From Hybos culiciformis (Eukaryota; Arthropoda; Insecta; Diptera; Hybotidae), in assembly GCA_964007475.1 (NCBI GenBank), contig OZ023275.1, positions 38,435,381-38,499,380 of the forward strand: a DNA stretch of 64,000 bases. The letters run 5' to 3'. Positions 29,501 through 41,262 of the stretch are shown here, in pieces. Position 1 is the first letter of the stretch; every line of letters starts with the position of its first letter. The notes below the pieces were generated by a model, which was given only the letters and a program-made list of their open reading frames with translations, was not told the origin of the DNA and did no database searches. The position numbers and the translations under genes were made by a program.

Positions 29501-30139
29501 TCCTAGATCACGCACCACGTCTTGCAATTCAGATGTAGATGGAACTGATATTGATATTCCATTAGGTCATTTAAATAGTGCAAAAAGAATAGATTATGTT
29601 TTGCAAGAAGCCCCATTAGAATTTTTCAATGAATACATTTTTGCTCTTACGAGTCATGTTTGTTATTGGTAAACTGTTTTTATTTATTTTTATTTATTTA
29701 ATAGAACTTTGTTTTTTTTTAATTTATTTAAATTATTATCAAAGTTAGCAATAAAATGTAAAATTTGAAAAATAAAAATATAAATATGTAATAATATTAA
29801 TGTATTGTCAATTAAGGAATATTTATATTTAAGAATCTTCTATATTTTAAATGAAATTAAATTTTAAAGTAGCTCTAACAAATCGATAAGAATTATTTAA
29901 TATATTTAACATATTTTTGGTCTAGGAATTTAAATGTTTTTTTTTTTAGAATTTGAAAATATGTATATGATTTCTAAAAAAACAAATTTTAATGTCTTTT
30001 TAGGGATTCCGAGGACACTATTCTATTTGTAGTAAAAGAAATTTATTCATCTTTAGGCGTTCGAACTGATAGTCAAATTCCTCAGCAATCAATGACAATT
30101 GAAAGACCCGCATCCTCTAATAATTTATCACCGACTTAA
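23530..30139 (+). CDS. PAPLA1: Phosphatidic-acid-preferring phospholipase A1 (SEC23IP/DDHD family), start exon uncertain
   Basis: Exons are 23530-23896, 24270-27048, 27349-28276, 28333-28490, 28560-28725, 29052-29392, 29451-29668 and 30004-30139, all GT-AG with consistent phase. They encode about 1,696 residues plus any upstream exon. Counting from CTT at 23532, residues 1 to about 1060 are disordered, rich in Pro, Ser, Asn and Gln, with PPP tracts and many N-x-F-F motifs. A WWE domain spans about 1078-1175 ([15 protein letters not shown]). The hydrolase core has VHGIG near 1254 and the nucleophile in GHSLG at about Ser1386. The DDHD domain runs about 1450-1680 ([32 protein letters not shown]). 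Family members hydrolyse phosphatidic acid and act at ER exit sites and Golgi. SEC23IP has a SAM domain between lipase and DDHD; here only a linker of about 55 residues lies there. A single insect homologue is known in flies, hence the symbol. An AATAAA signal lies at 30235. Confidence 0.92.
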
Positions 30140-30679
30140 TGTAAATTTATATTTATACAACAAATAACAAAAAAATATTTATTGAGCTAAAATTTTGATC
30201 TTTATATCTATAATGTATATGTTAAAAAATATGTAATAAAATGTTAATTTTATTTTAATTAAATATAGTTTTTCCAGCAATATTTTTGTAGTTTATAATT
30301 ATTGTGCAAAATTAATTCAAATCGTAACTTGATGGTAGACAATTTCTTGAATTAAAAATAAATTAAACGGCGACACAACTATTAATTGATGTCGTCTATC
30401 TCTATAGTATTACAAAAAAATCTTGAAACGAAAAGAAAATCCGAATCGTCTAAATTCATATTATGTAGTAGATCTCAATGAAAGAATTAAAACATTGTAA
30501 ATTTGATTGTTTTCCTTATTAAAGATAATTTTTGGAGATGGAATAAAAATATTTTAATTTTTTAGTTTTTTAATCAAAATTATAAAACTATATTTAAATG
30601 AAAATTTATAAATTTATCCGCTTATTATAATATACAATTTGCTCAGCATCAGCTTTCGTTCAATTATACAACTGATAAT
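30140..30679. other. Convergent 3'-3' spacer between PAPLA1 and phosphatase 1
   Basis: These 540 bases separate two stop codons facing each other. An AATAAA at 30235-30240 can serve PAPLA1. I saw no gene in it. Confidence 0.7.
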
Positions 30680-33304
30680 TTATAATTTATTGATTGACTC
30701 AAAAAATGTCTTAAAATCTGCTATACTTTCTGCATAATAATCCGGTAACACATGACTGAAATCTTCTTTATCAAAATCATCAAGTTTTGATCCACCAGTG
30801 AGCACCAATAATGTTTGGAAACCACATAATTTGCCAAATCCTACATCCTGATCAAGCATGTCCCCTACCTAAAACTTATGTCCTTAGTATCTTTAAATTT
30901 TAAAATTCTTTTCAATATAATTACCATCAATACTCGAGTTCTATTTTTTATCTTATAAGCATCACAGATAATCTCACATAATTCTTGATTGCCAGGCTTT
31001 CCTAAAAGAATAGCTTTTTTCTGAGTTGCTTGCTCTATAAGCTTTACATACCCACCAGGCCCTGAAATCATGAACAAATTTTACTTTACTTAATAACTTA
31101 ATAACAAAAAAGGAAGATAAGCGTGGAAAAATAAACAGTTTGCGTCGATTAATTTACATTTTTTATAAACTATTTTAATGGAAATAAGAATTTTAACGTG
31201 AATCAAATTAAAAACTTTTATTTCGGGAATATTTTTTTAAATTCACTTTATATTTTAACATTATTGAAGGAAATCAATCTTGTTGAAAAACATAAAAATT
31301 TTCAACTTCTTTTATATTTAATCTTTTTAGACTGTTCTAGTGACATTTTTACCCAAAATCTCCACGCCTGGACTAACCGGTAGTAGAAAATCAGTTGCTC
31401 CACACAAAAATATTGTATCCGGATTTTTAAGATATAACTGAGCCTACATATAAATAAAATAATATCAGTTCAAATATTGGAGTTATTTATTAGCAGATAC
31501 CGGAACTTCATGCATTACCGGAACTTCATGCATTAGCAGATACCGGAGCTTCAAACTTTAAAATATACATGCACTTATGTTCTTCAAAGAAATTTTCCCT
31601 TAAATATGACTTAAAATTCTAAAATACTTACTTAAAATGCAAAAATTGTATTTATTATAAAAATATGCAATTATATGCATTTACTAGGGAAATATGCAAA
31701 TATATGCACTAACAATTCGATGACATTTTTCTTAAAATTTTATAATTCGCACAGATATTTTAGTGTCAAGTTAACAGTAAAATATATGTATTTGCATGAA
31801 CTTCCGGTCTCTGTTTATTAACAATAAAATTTTAACGCATTGAATGCAATTGCAACAATAACAAAAATTTTAAAAGGACTACGAATTTTTTTTTTTTTTG
31901 CTGTAAATAAATAAATCTTAACATTGCGTTAATTTTTGAATTTTTTTATAGTTGCAAAATTGCTTACCTTGATCAATTTAGTCCCACTTATATTGAAATC
32001 TAAACAAAAATTTGGTTTATTTGAAAAATTATAAACTTTTTATAAACATATATTATTACCGGTATCCATAATAACACACTTTACTGGTTGTTTGTCAAAA
32101 ACATGTCTTGCCAATTCTCTGTAACTTTCATCTATAATTTTATTAGGCTGAAACAGAGAATAATTTACGAAAAATTTTAATTAAATCTTTTGCAATACTA
32201 CTGTGTTTGCCTAAATTAAGATACTTTTGCATTTAAAAGTTTGGTAAATAAAAACCAGTTTAATTATTCCACATCAATTTAATATTTAAAAAAAAATTAC
32301 CCCATCGACATATTGATAACCAGCATTGCTTAAAGCATCTTTAAGTAATTGGGAACCAATTACATAAATTAATCCATTGAATTTAATTTTTTTTAAGTAT
32401 GCAATTACATTTCGTATCGGTTGAAATAATTCATCCTATAAAAAGAAAAGCAGTTTCGATTTATTAGAAAAAAAAAAAATCAATTTCTATATAGAACCTA
32501 CAAATTTAGCTTCAATTCCAAGTTTTCTAAACTGTTCTAAATAATTTTCTTCACTACGAACACTATTATTGGAAATATATCCACATTTTTTGCCTGCTCG
32601 ATTTTTTAATAAATTAATTGCTTCACCAGCGCCATCGATTGGATCAGATACTCTCCATAGAACTCCTAAAATATTTAGATTTATTATAATTTTTATGTAT
32701 AATGTATTGTATAATAATATTCATTATCATTAGTAAACTGTTCACTTGCCATCACAATCCGATAAAAATAAATCAAATGAGTCCAGCAATTTTTGTTTTT
32801 CTTCACTATTTAAATCTAATATATTTTTGGGTTTAGCCGCTTTTGCTTCCTTGAAATGTAATATATAAAAAAATATTAATTATTATCGAGTAAATGCTTT
32901 AAGTTTCGTACTGTTGCAATGCATAATGCAGATATATAATTATTTTATTAACAATAAGAGTAATAGTAAGTTTTTGTTGCAATTTTTTTACAATATTAAT
33001 AAGTTCGTTTAATTATGATTTTGGCCATTTTTTTTCTAAGAATCTCTGAATTTTGGCAAAGACATAATAAAATAGGACTAGAAATAAATTTATTTGAGTT
33101 ATAAAAAATTAAGTTAAAACTAAGTTAAATAAATATAGAAAATATATATCCATGTTATCTATTAAATTAACTATTTTAGATATAATGTTATTTATAATGA
33201 TATTTTGATTAGTTATTATTAAATTACCAATAATTTCAAGATATTATAAGAAAAAGTGAAATAATCTCACCTGAAAGTAGTTTATTACACACAACAAATA
33301 ACAT
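30680..33304 (-). CDS. HAD-superfamily phosphatase 1 (phosphoglycolate/4-nitrophenyl phosphatase type), multi-exon
   Basis: Exons on the minus strand are 32849-32750, 32665-32502, 32435-32301, 32147-32060, 31999-31968, 31443-31353, 31061-30925 and 30868-30680, phases all consistent, with stop TAA at 30682-30680. About 311 residues result, the usual family length. HAD motif I is SDCDG with the nucleophile Asp, followed by VLW; motif II is GYISNNS; motif III is LGKPGN; motif IV is VGDMLDQDVGFG. Between II and III lies a C2-type cap. The family dephosphorylates small metabolites such as phosphoglycolate or pyridoxal phosphate with Mg2+; the substrate here is not readable. The first intron uses a GC donor (ATG/GCAAGT). 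The 5' end is unsettled: a candidate first exon 33304-33271 (MLFVVCNKLLS, strong donor CAG/GTGAGA) joins in phase if the next exon starts at 32845 rather than 32849. The intron between 31444 and 31967 carries a hAT-type MITE. Confidence 0.92.
31494..31813. mobile_element. hAT-type MITE inside an intron of phosphatase 1
   Basis: The left end reads CAGATACCGGAACTTCATGC and the reverse complement of the right end reads CAGAGACCGGAAGTTCATGC. Starting with CAG is typical of hAT termini. Flanking 8-mers TTTATTAG and TTTATTAA agree at seven of eight positions, as expected for a hAT target duplication. The terminal motif is repeated two more times just inside the left end (31516-31555). The 320-base body has no open frame and contains ATATGCAA-type repeats near 31665-31710. 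Confidence 0.82.
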
Positions 33305-35328
33305 AATAAATAAATCACCTTAGTAATAAAAACGATAATTAGAAATGATAAAGTTATAAATAATAAATGTTAATTATGTTTATTATATTTAATTGAAATT
33401 TTTTAGTTTTATAAAATACGCATATTAATTTTTTTTTAAATTATTTAATAGAAAATATTTGATATAATTAAATATCTATCTTCATATCTTTTAAAATTTA
33501 TTTATTATTATCTTATGCACAGACTGACCTAACCTAATGGCGAACTTAAAATATACTATAAAATAAACTATACTACACTGTGTAAAATAACTACTAAAAG
33601 CTACGAAATAATCATTAATTTCGGATTTTTTTTTGAATTCATTACAAATATGTATACTCTATCACGTATGAAGTGTTTATTATTTATGTTTTAATTATTT
33701 TATACCAATTACAAAATACAACAATTAAAGTCAAATATTAGATAAGCCGGTTTAATAAATTATTAAGCTATTATAGATAAGACGAGACGATTAAAAAAAA
33801 AAATTGTTGCCAAATTATCTAATTTAAAAGTACATACATACTAATAAAATAACCCCAACATTTTTTCCGTTCCTCTCTATCGCATTTAGTTTCTGAGATA
33901 TTAAAGCTTTAAAAATATATGCTAAATGTTCCATAAAATCACTTTTTTCAAAAAATTAGAAAGCTAAAAACATGAACTTAAGGTAAAAATGTAAATAAGG
34001 CGAATTTTAAAATAGCTTCCCGTCAAAAGATTCGTATTACGGTTTTATAGATCATTCTTTTTTTTTTTAAATAGCAAATGTTTTAGAGACAACCAAACAA
34101 AATTTTTATTTATTTCAAATATTTAATAACCTTTTCCATAATTTCTGATTATTTGATTTTTGATTTATTATTTATAATCCGATACAAGTGTGTATCGCAA
34201 AATTTTTACAACTAAACTGAAAAAATTGTTTTCTTTTTTCTTTAATTATAAAAATTTCATTAAAACGCGATAAAAATGCAAGCTATCAAATTTCCGCTTA
34301 AATATTATATAATAATAATATTTATAAAATAATATTAAATGTGTAGTAAGTGTATATTTAGTGTACAGAACTAAACAGATATTCTGTAAGAACAAACAAA
34401 TGTCTCAAATATGTATATTTCATTTAAAAGATCATATTTGTTTTGTTAGTGTCAAATAACAAAAACAGAAACAATAATTTTCATAATTTTAAATAATAAG
34501 TTTCATTTTTAATAGTTCGAAATAGTTTCAAAATACATTTTTAATTTTTTAAATTAATATGGTTTGTGGTCTTTATTTTTTTGTAGGTATTCTATATGTT
34601 ATAAAATATTATAAAAAAAAATAAAAAAAAAACAATTTTTGGTATCTTATATTTTATAGCACCTCTGATATTAGTTTTTAGACATCTTATATTTTATATC
34701 ATCTCTGATAATAGTTATATCATTCCCTCAAAATTCTAGATTATAATTTTTCGAACAGAAAAATTAAATTTTCTATATTTCACAAATGTATTTATATTAT
34801 AAAATTTTAATTATTATTTCCTAAGTTAACAATTTTTGCTGAAACCTCGCAATCGATGACATAAACAAAAACAAATAGAAAATATATACATACAATAATG
34901 CGATAAAAGAAGTTTTTATAGTGACTTAATTTTGTTGATAATTAAATATTACTGATATCATATTTTCTCAAGATAATTAGAAAATTTTTCAATAGCTCAG
35001 TAATTTTTGAAAAAAAAATTGATATTGAAGATCGCGAATTAAAAAAATACTCCTCTGCAGAAAAATGTGTCAATCTGAGTACCTATATTATCTCTCAAAA
35101 ATGGTTGCTGTCAAATTTTTTGAGTTCCTTCAATTAAAATCGCGAATTAATTTTTGTTCCATAAATTTCACACAATTTAAAAAAGAAATAAATACATTTA
35201 TCTATATATAAATGTAAAGTAAGTTAAGTAAGTAAATTTAATGCGTTGGGGATCGTTATGTTGTATTTAGTGCTATAGAATTTAGATCACTAAATGGAGT
35301 ATTATATGCTTCAATACACATGCAATCA
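33305..35328. other. Intergenic, no gene seen
   Basis: This is AT-rich DNA upstream of phosphatase 1. The one structured item is an imperfect direct repeat at about 34642-34716 (ATCTTATATTTTATA followed by CTCTGATA, twice, spaced about 42 bases). Confidence 0.6.
34642..34716. repeat. Imperfect two-copy direct repeat, about 42-base period
   Basis: Two copies of TCTTATATTTTATA followed by CATCTCTGATA-like sequence and ATAGTT lie head to tail with a few mismatches. Confidence 0.55.
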
Positions 35329-35436
35329 TTTAGATGCATCTGCGTAAATAATGAAAAAATTTAGATGCATCAGCGACGCGTATATAATGAACAATTTTAG
35401 ATGCATCAGCGTAAATAATGAAATCATTTAGATGTT
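35329..35436. repeat. Short tandem array with TTTAGATGCATC core, four copies
   Basis: Four successive units begin ATTTAGATG or TTTTAGATG; three continue CATC(A/T)GCG and then TAAATAATGAA or TATATAATGAA. Period varies from about 29 to 40 bases. One unit carries an extra GACGCG insertion. No function can be read from it. Confidence 0.7.
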
Positions 35437-35579
35437 TCGTATTGAATATTACGTAATACCTAACAAACATAATATCTCTCACAATATTTCAATACAGCCA
35501 AATACAAAAAAAAAAAAAGAGAAAAAATGAGAAGAAAAAATATTCTCTCTTTGCAACTACCTCTCCCCTACGCATTAAA

Positions 35580-35780
35580 ACAGTATATTGGATATGTAAA
35601 CAAAATTTGTTATACAACTCGTTCTGTATTTACACAAAAATACATTGACACTTTTCAATTTATATCACTCGACCTTCGGTCTCGTGATATAAGTATTGAC
35701 TCGTGTCAATGTATTTTTGTGTATACAGAACTCTTAATTAATAACAAATTTAGTTTACATATACAATAATCTACTATTAT
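35580..35780. repeat. Long near-palindrome (fold-back element)
   Basis: The arms 35621-35651 and 35703-35731 are reverse complements except for a two-base insertion (core ACACAAAAATACATTGACAC). The match continues outward with more mismatches (ATATGTAAAC and AAATTTGTTAT, mirrored) to about 35580 and 35780. Inside, TATATCAC and GTGATATA pair, as do GACC and GGTC around a TTC tip. The whole could fold into one hairpin of about 200 bases. It resembles a fold-back MITE; I could not define a target-site duplication. Confidence 0.75.
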
Positions 35781-37270
35781 TGTACATATTTCTCTTTATT
35801 TTATATTTCGTTGATCTTAATTGTACAATTACTTTTCTACGATTTAATTGTTATGAAGAAAGATAAAATGTAATTTAACAAGACTAAAGATAATTCTTTT
35901 ATAGATATTCTACATCAGAAGTTGTGATAACAAACAATTGAATACATTTTAATAATTATTAATAATTTTCAGTTCATTGACATGTGATATATAAATATAT
36001 AATTATGTCTTTACTAAAATTTACAAATATTTTTGTATTTTACATCGTGTAACATAAAGATAATTTAATTCGAAAAATTGTCATTCAAAAATAGAACATT
36101 ATAAGGTACGTCGTTCGTACGATATAAAAATTTTCAGAATACTTTTAGAACAAAATTCTTTCATTACAAAATTAATAAATAGGGTAGAGCGTAGAGGTAA
36201 AGATAACATTTTTTTGGCTAATTTTAAACTCATAAAAAAATCTCACTTAGAGGAACATTTTTTAATCACCATAATTTGTTTTTTGGACTTAAAAGTACGG
36301 ACTGTTCGGGTTCGGCTTTTATTTAATAATTTGTATTATTTTAATATTTTATTTTTTTATTTTCTGTTTTAAAGTTGGGTGGGGGGATAAAATATAATAC
36401 ATATTTGGAAAAAGGCAGTAACCAAATTAAACCTACGGAAATCTCCAATCCATTATAACAGTCGCGTAATAATATATCCATACCAACAAATTTTCTAATA
36501 TAAAAAATATATTTTCTTGGATTCGCAAATTATACTTTTTTTATTTTGTTTTATTCAAATAATTTTATGGAAGTATTATTTATAATACTGATAAATGCAC
36601 AGCACATGCACAATGTATTTATTTGAAATTGAGATATGAGATATGAAATTGAGAATTGTTTACTTTTTTATTAAATAAGTCAATATTAATTAAAATACCG
36701 CATACGAATTTTAAATTTATTTTTAACCGCATGTCGTATATTTTTATTGATGTCTAAGTACAAATGCAATAAAATTTAAATTAGTATCATTAAGGGACGT
36801 ATCCCTATATCAGCAAACATCCTTCTATAGGTACTCACAGGGATAGCGGTTGAAGTATTTTTCTAATATTTTTATAATTAATAAAGTACATTTCCTTTTG
36901 AAATAAAAAAATGTATTGTGTAATGAAAATTGAATACACAATTAAGTTGATGTATCGTGACCACATTATTACCGTATTTAATTCAATCTTTATTTCCAAG
37001 TTACGAAACTCAAATAATGCTATTTTGTATATTTTCTTTCACCTTAGCTTCTTCCTGAAATGAGAATAGTCCCTCCGATTCGTAATATTTGATATTTGTA
37101 TTCAAAATTATCCTAATTTTATGTATAATAATGTTAAAAGATTTGGTTTTTTTTTATATAATAATTTATTATTTCTTACATCGTACACAAATAAAATTAA
37201 AACTTTGGAATTTATATTCTTAATTTAAAATGATAATCGTATATATTAGCTTAAAAATGTAAATGCGAAA
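35781..37270. other. Intergenic, no gene seen
   Basis: This is AT-rich spacer between the fold-back element and the 3' end of phosphatase 2. A possible AATAAA for that gene (minus strand) lies at 37170-37165. Confidence 0.6.
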
Positions 37271-38850
37271 TCAATAATTTGAGACTATATCATGAAAAAA
37301 ATCAATAAAATCAGCCATACTATCTGCATAGTAATCTGGTTTTTTCTTTTCATCTAATAATTTCGCAGTCTTAAGGCTAGTAGCTCCTGATAATACAAGT
37401 AAAGTTTGAAAACCACACTTATTACCAAAATCAATATCTTGTGCTAATGCATCACCTATGAATAATGCCCGACTTGCCTCATTTATATTATAGTTTTCAA
37501 TAAGAAATTTTCCGAGCAATTTACCGGGTTTTCCAAGTATCACTGGTTCTTTTCCCGTTAATTTTTTTAGCATATTCACGAAGCTACCTGGTCCCAAAAC
37601 TGTTAAGTCTTCACTAAGTGCCATCCAAGTGTCTGAAGCTCCAACCAGAAATTCACATTCTGGATCCTCGAGATACAATTGAGCTTTTATTAATTTCGAA
37701 AAGTTCATATTGCAATCAACATCAAACACAACTGCTCCTGCTTTCTCATGAACTGGTAAACTACCAGAAAACTCTTTCAAACTATTATGTTCATTAATAT
37801 CCATTTCGATTACATCAAAACCGGCATCACGTAATGCATCATCAAAAACTTTGTCTGCAATTGTAAATATTGGTTTTGTGATCTCATTTTTTCGCAAATA
37901 TCGAATAATGGTTTTGACTGGATGTACAATGTCTTTCTTTTGAACATTCATCACACCAATATTTTCCAACTTTTTAATGTAATCTAAATCAGTTCTCATG
38001 CTATTGTTGGAAATGAATTTATATTTTTTTCCAAAACTTTTCAACAAATTGATTGCTGGACCAGTCATTGGAATTTCACCCAACATTAACCAAATAACAC
38101 CTTAAAAAAGAAAAAGAAAACTATTAAAACTCGTTTTATTAAATTAAATTCAAATTTTTGTAATATGAGATATTATACTGAAACTGATATTATGATTTAT
38201 AACAAATATTTCGAGAATGATATTTTCTTCTTTTTTTTTTTAATTGAATGCATAATATTTTTGATGGAAAAAGAGCTAAAATCTACGTTAACACGTTAAC
38301 ATCATGTAATTAAAATTGAATTTTTTGTTTAAAAACATTTTTTTTGTGGGCTAGAGTAAGTTTGCTAAGTTTGCACGTTTAATCAGACACAAAAACAGTG
38401 CCGACAAAACTAAGAATATTTCAAGTCATAATATAAAAAAACAAATATTTTTATGCATAATTAATTAAAGTCTGAAATTATCTAAATTTCAATTTTTTGC
38501 ATTTTAATTATGACATTATGCAAAATATCAATATATAGTAAGGTAATCAGTATTATTTATATATATTATATATTTTAATACAATATTAAACTTTTTTTTT
38601 TCTTTTAATGAAGTTGTGGATTTATTGACAGTAATTTTTTACTCAAATATAATATCTATTAGTTTTTAACGGTATTCGTTGTAAATTTTTTAACTAAATG
38701 TCTTTTATAGTAAATAAAAGAAAATTATTACAACTTACCATCACAATCACTTAATATAAAATCAAATGAATTTAAAAAGTCAATTTTTTCATTTTTACTT
38801 AAACTTAAGATGTGACGTAGTTTATTTTTATTTGATTTTTGAACTGACAT
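37271..38850 (-). CDS. HAD-superfamily phosphatase 2 (phosphoglycolate/4-nitrophenyl phosphatase type), two exons
   Basis: Exon 1 is 38850-38739 (ATG at 38850) and exon 2 is 38100-37271, joined in phase 1 over a GT-AG intron of 638 bases, giving 313 residues. HAD motif I is SDCDG split by the intron and continues VIW; motif II is FISNNS; motif III is LGKPGK; motif IV is FIGDALAQDIDFG. A C2-type cap lies between, as in phosphoglycolate and pyridoxal phosphatases, and all catalytic residues are present. It is a clear paralogue of the phosphatase at 30.7-33.3 kb on the same strand, sharing KFISNNS/GYISNNS, AQLYL, GFQTLLVL and PDYYA(D/E)S. It keeps only the first shared intron, at the identical position and phase within DCDG; all other introns of the paralogue are absent. 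The enzyme is probably a cytosolic Mg2+-dependent phosphatase; substrate unknown. Confidence 0.94.
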
Positions 38851-40957
38851 TTTTTAGTTTTTTCGTTATATATTTTTAATTCACAATTAACTTCAATATA
38901 GGTATTTCTTATAAAATCAAAATTTAAAGTAATATTATTTTCAATTTGTATTTAAGATGCGATTTCTTGACTTGTTTTAAACCGACTGTGCTCTCTTAAA
39001 ATTTTGTCTGCCCTTTATATACACACACAAAAATTTTTGTGATTAATAAATTTTTGGTAAAAATTTCCTATCATGAATGAATGAATGAATGAAAAAAATA
39101 TACCTACGTACTATAATTTTTTTTTTTCAATCATTTTTTGTTTATTATTATATTTTACTATTAAAGATATTCCGAATTCTCTTTATTTTGTTTATGGTTT
39201 TCAAATGTACATAAATTATCAAAAATAAATTTTCCATCGAAAAAAAAAAAATAAAAATAAGAGAGACTAGTCTGGTAGTATGAATATATACGAACAGATG
39301 TTGAACCCCAAAATCATTTAAACTGGTCGTGGCAAAATATTAATTTATGTACGTCGGAAAATTTTCCATATTTTTGTATACAAAAATATTTAATTTAACT
39401 GACATTGATTTTTATTTTTATTCAAGATATAACAATTTTTTAAATAGAAACATTATTAAAATTAAAACATATTAATTAAAAAAATAGAAGCAAATTGATT
39501 ATTTCAACTTATTATCCCCGTTCTACGGTTATTATATTGTGATAGTTTATGGTTATTTTGTGATTTGATAACTTTATTTTGAAAATAATAACTTATTTTC
39601 CGGTAAATTTTTTGAACGGAAATAATACGAATATAAATTTGTATATATTTTTGTTTAAGGTTATTAACGTTAAGTATTTTACTGTGGGCTGTTGTAAATT
39701 ATTGACATAACAGGCTTAGCTGAAATTAATCAGTAGGGTTAGGATTAGGAATATGTGAAGGATGTATAAGAGTTAACTAAGTTTATCAATATTTATTAAC
39801 CGGTATTTTTTATACCATCAAATTCCTTCAAGAATTTAAAACTAGATTCCATATATTAATTGTATTTATTTTCAATTTCTGTCGGTCCGTTGGTCGTCTG
39901 ATAAAATGCTTATAAGTATTAAACCCATTTCGACCGTTGGAAACCAAATAGTTGGTAGTTGATTCTTAAAATCCAATGAATTTATTTTTATATCTACATC
40001 TTTGATTGTTTCATTTTCACACAACAACAGCATTCACAAAATAGTAAATTTAAGATGTTTTTTTAAATTATATTTGATTTAAGCAAAAAAAAAAACTAAG
40101 CATATTAAATTTTATTAATAAATTATATTTGAAATTGCGAATTAAATATAATTTTTTAAAATTCTGAAGAAAAAATAATAAAACATAAATTTGGAAAAGT
40201 ATTTCAGTTTATCCATCTGGGACTATCACAATTTAAAGGGTTAATAACCTATAATCTATTTTGATATTACCCACAAAGTGTATTTGAATTTTTGCCATTA
40301 TATTCAAATTTGGAAATGTTTCATAACCTAGTAAAAATCGACAAAAATTTATGTAGAACAAACTTTATATAATTGTTTATGGTTTATTTAAAAAACTCAT
40401 TTTATCAATATATAAATGCATAAATGTAAGAGATTTTTTTAAATCATTAAAAATTATGTGTAAAGACATAATTAACAGAAATCATACAACATAAACTCTT
40501 AAATATTGTCTCTGTGGAAAATTTCCAAAAAAGAAAAGTAACTGCAATTTAATATTATACAGGTAGGGTATACATTTTTTGGGAAATTTCCACTATCACA
40601 CTTTTTTTTACAAAAGAAAATAAATATCTTTTTGCTTTCTTTGTTTGTATAACGAAAATAAAAAGACTGTGATATAATTTTGAGATAATCCAATTTTTGT
40701 TTTTATGAACCATAACTCCGATTAAAATAATAACATTTGAATAGTGTAAAAGTGACTTACTAATTTCTTTATATCAGCCAACGATTTTTTAGTTGAATAT
40801 TGAAGTTATATGAATTAAAAAAATATCGAGATTAAACTTTGTTCTTTTTCAGGTTACTACTAAATATATTAGAGAAAAGAAATTTTGTTCCCCATGGGAA
40901 TTTTTTTTGAATTAAACATACAATATATTAAATTCTGTTAAACCTTGCATCTTTTTA
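38851..40957. other. Intergenic upstream of phosphatase 2, no gene seen
   Basis: This is AT-rich non-coding DNA with a short GAAT tetranucleotide repeat at 39074-39092. The promoter of phosphatase 2 should lie at its left edge but shows no recognisable motif. Confidence 0.6.
39074..39092. repeat. GAAT tetranucleotide microsatellite
   Basis: More than four perfect units of TGAA/GAAT occur in non-coding DNA. Confidence 0.7.
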
Positions 40958-41262
40958 CCTAGTTTGCATGAAGAGTTGAAACCGGGTTCAACTACATGTA
41001 AACGGTGGTAGAGTTAACCTGGGTTAACCTAACTCAACCCAAGAAATTCGCTCGGTTAAGTTAACTCTATCCATGTAATCGGTTAACCCGGTTAAAAATA
41101 AGCAACAGTTGTTTGTTTTGTTTCTTTTTTGTTGTTGTTTTCACACTCAATTCAACCACAGTTCAACCACATGCTTTTTTTTCGACTACATCATGTAAAC
41201 ACTTGACCTCTTGACACAAAAACCACATTTGGACTCAACAACGGTCTATCATGTAAACTAGG
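40958..41262. mobile_element. MITE with short terminal inverted repeats and TA flanks
   Basis: The left end is CCTAGTTTGCATGA and the reverse complement of the right end is CCTAGTTTACATGA, one mismatch in 14. Both ends are flanked by TA. The 305-base body has clearly more G+C than its surroundings, contains several CATGTAAAC/CATGTAATC copies and paired GGTTAACC-type motifs, and has no open frame. It is probably a non-autonomous DNA transposon of a TA-targeting superfamily. Confidence 0.72.

Noticed and set aside
35527..35769. Plus-strand frame of 80 codons at 35.5 kb
   Set aside because: It is the translation of the fold-back palindrome; the arms mirror each other at the DNA level.
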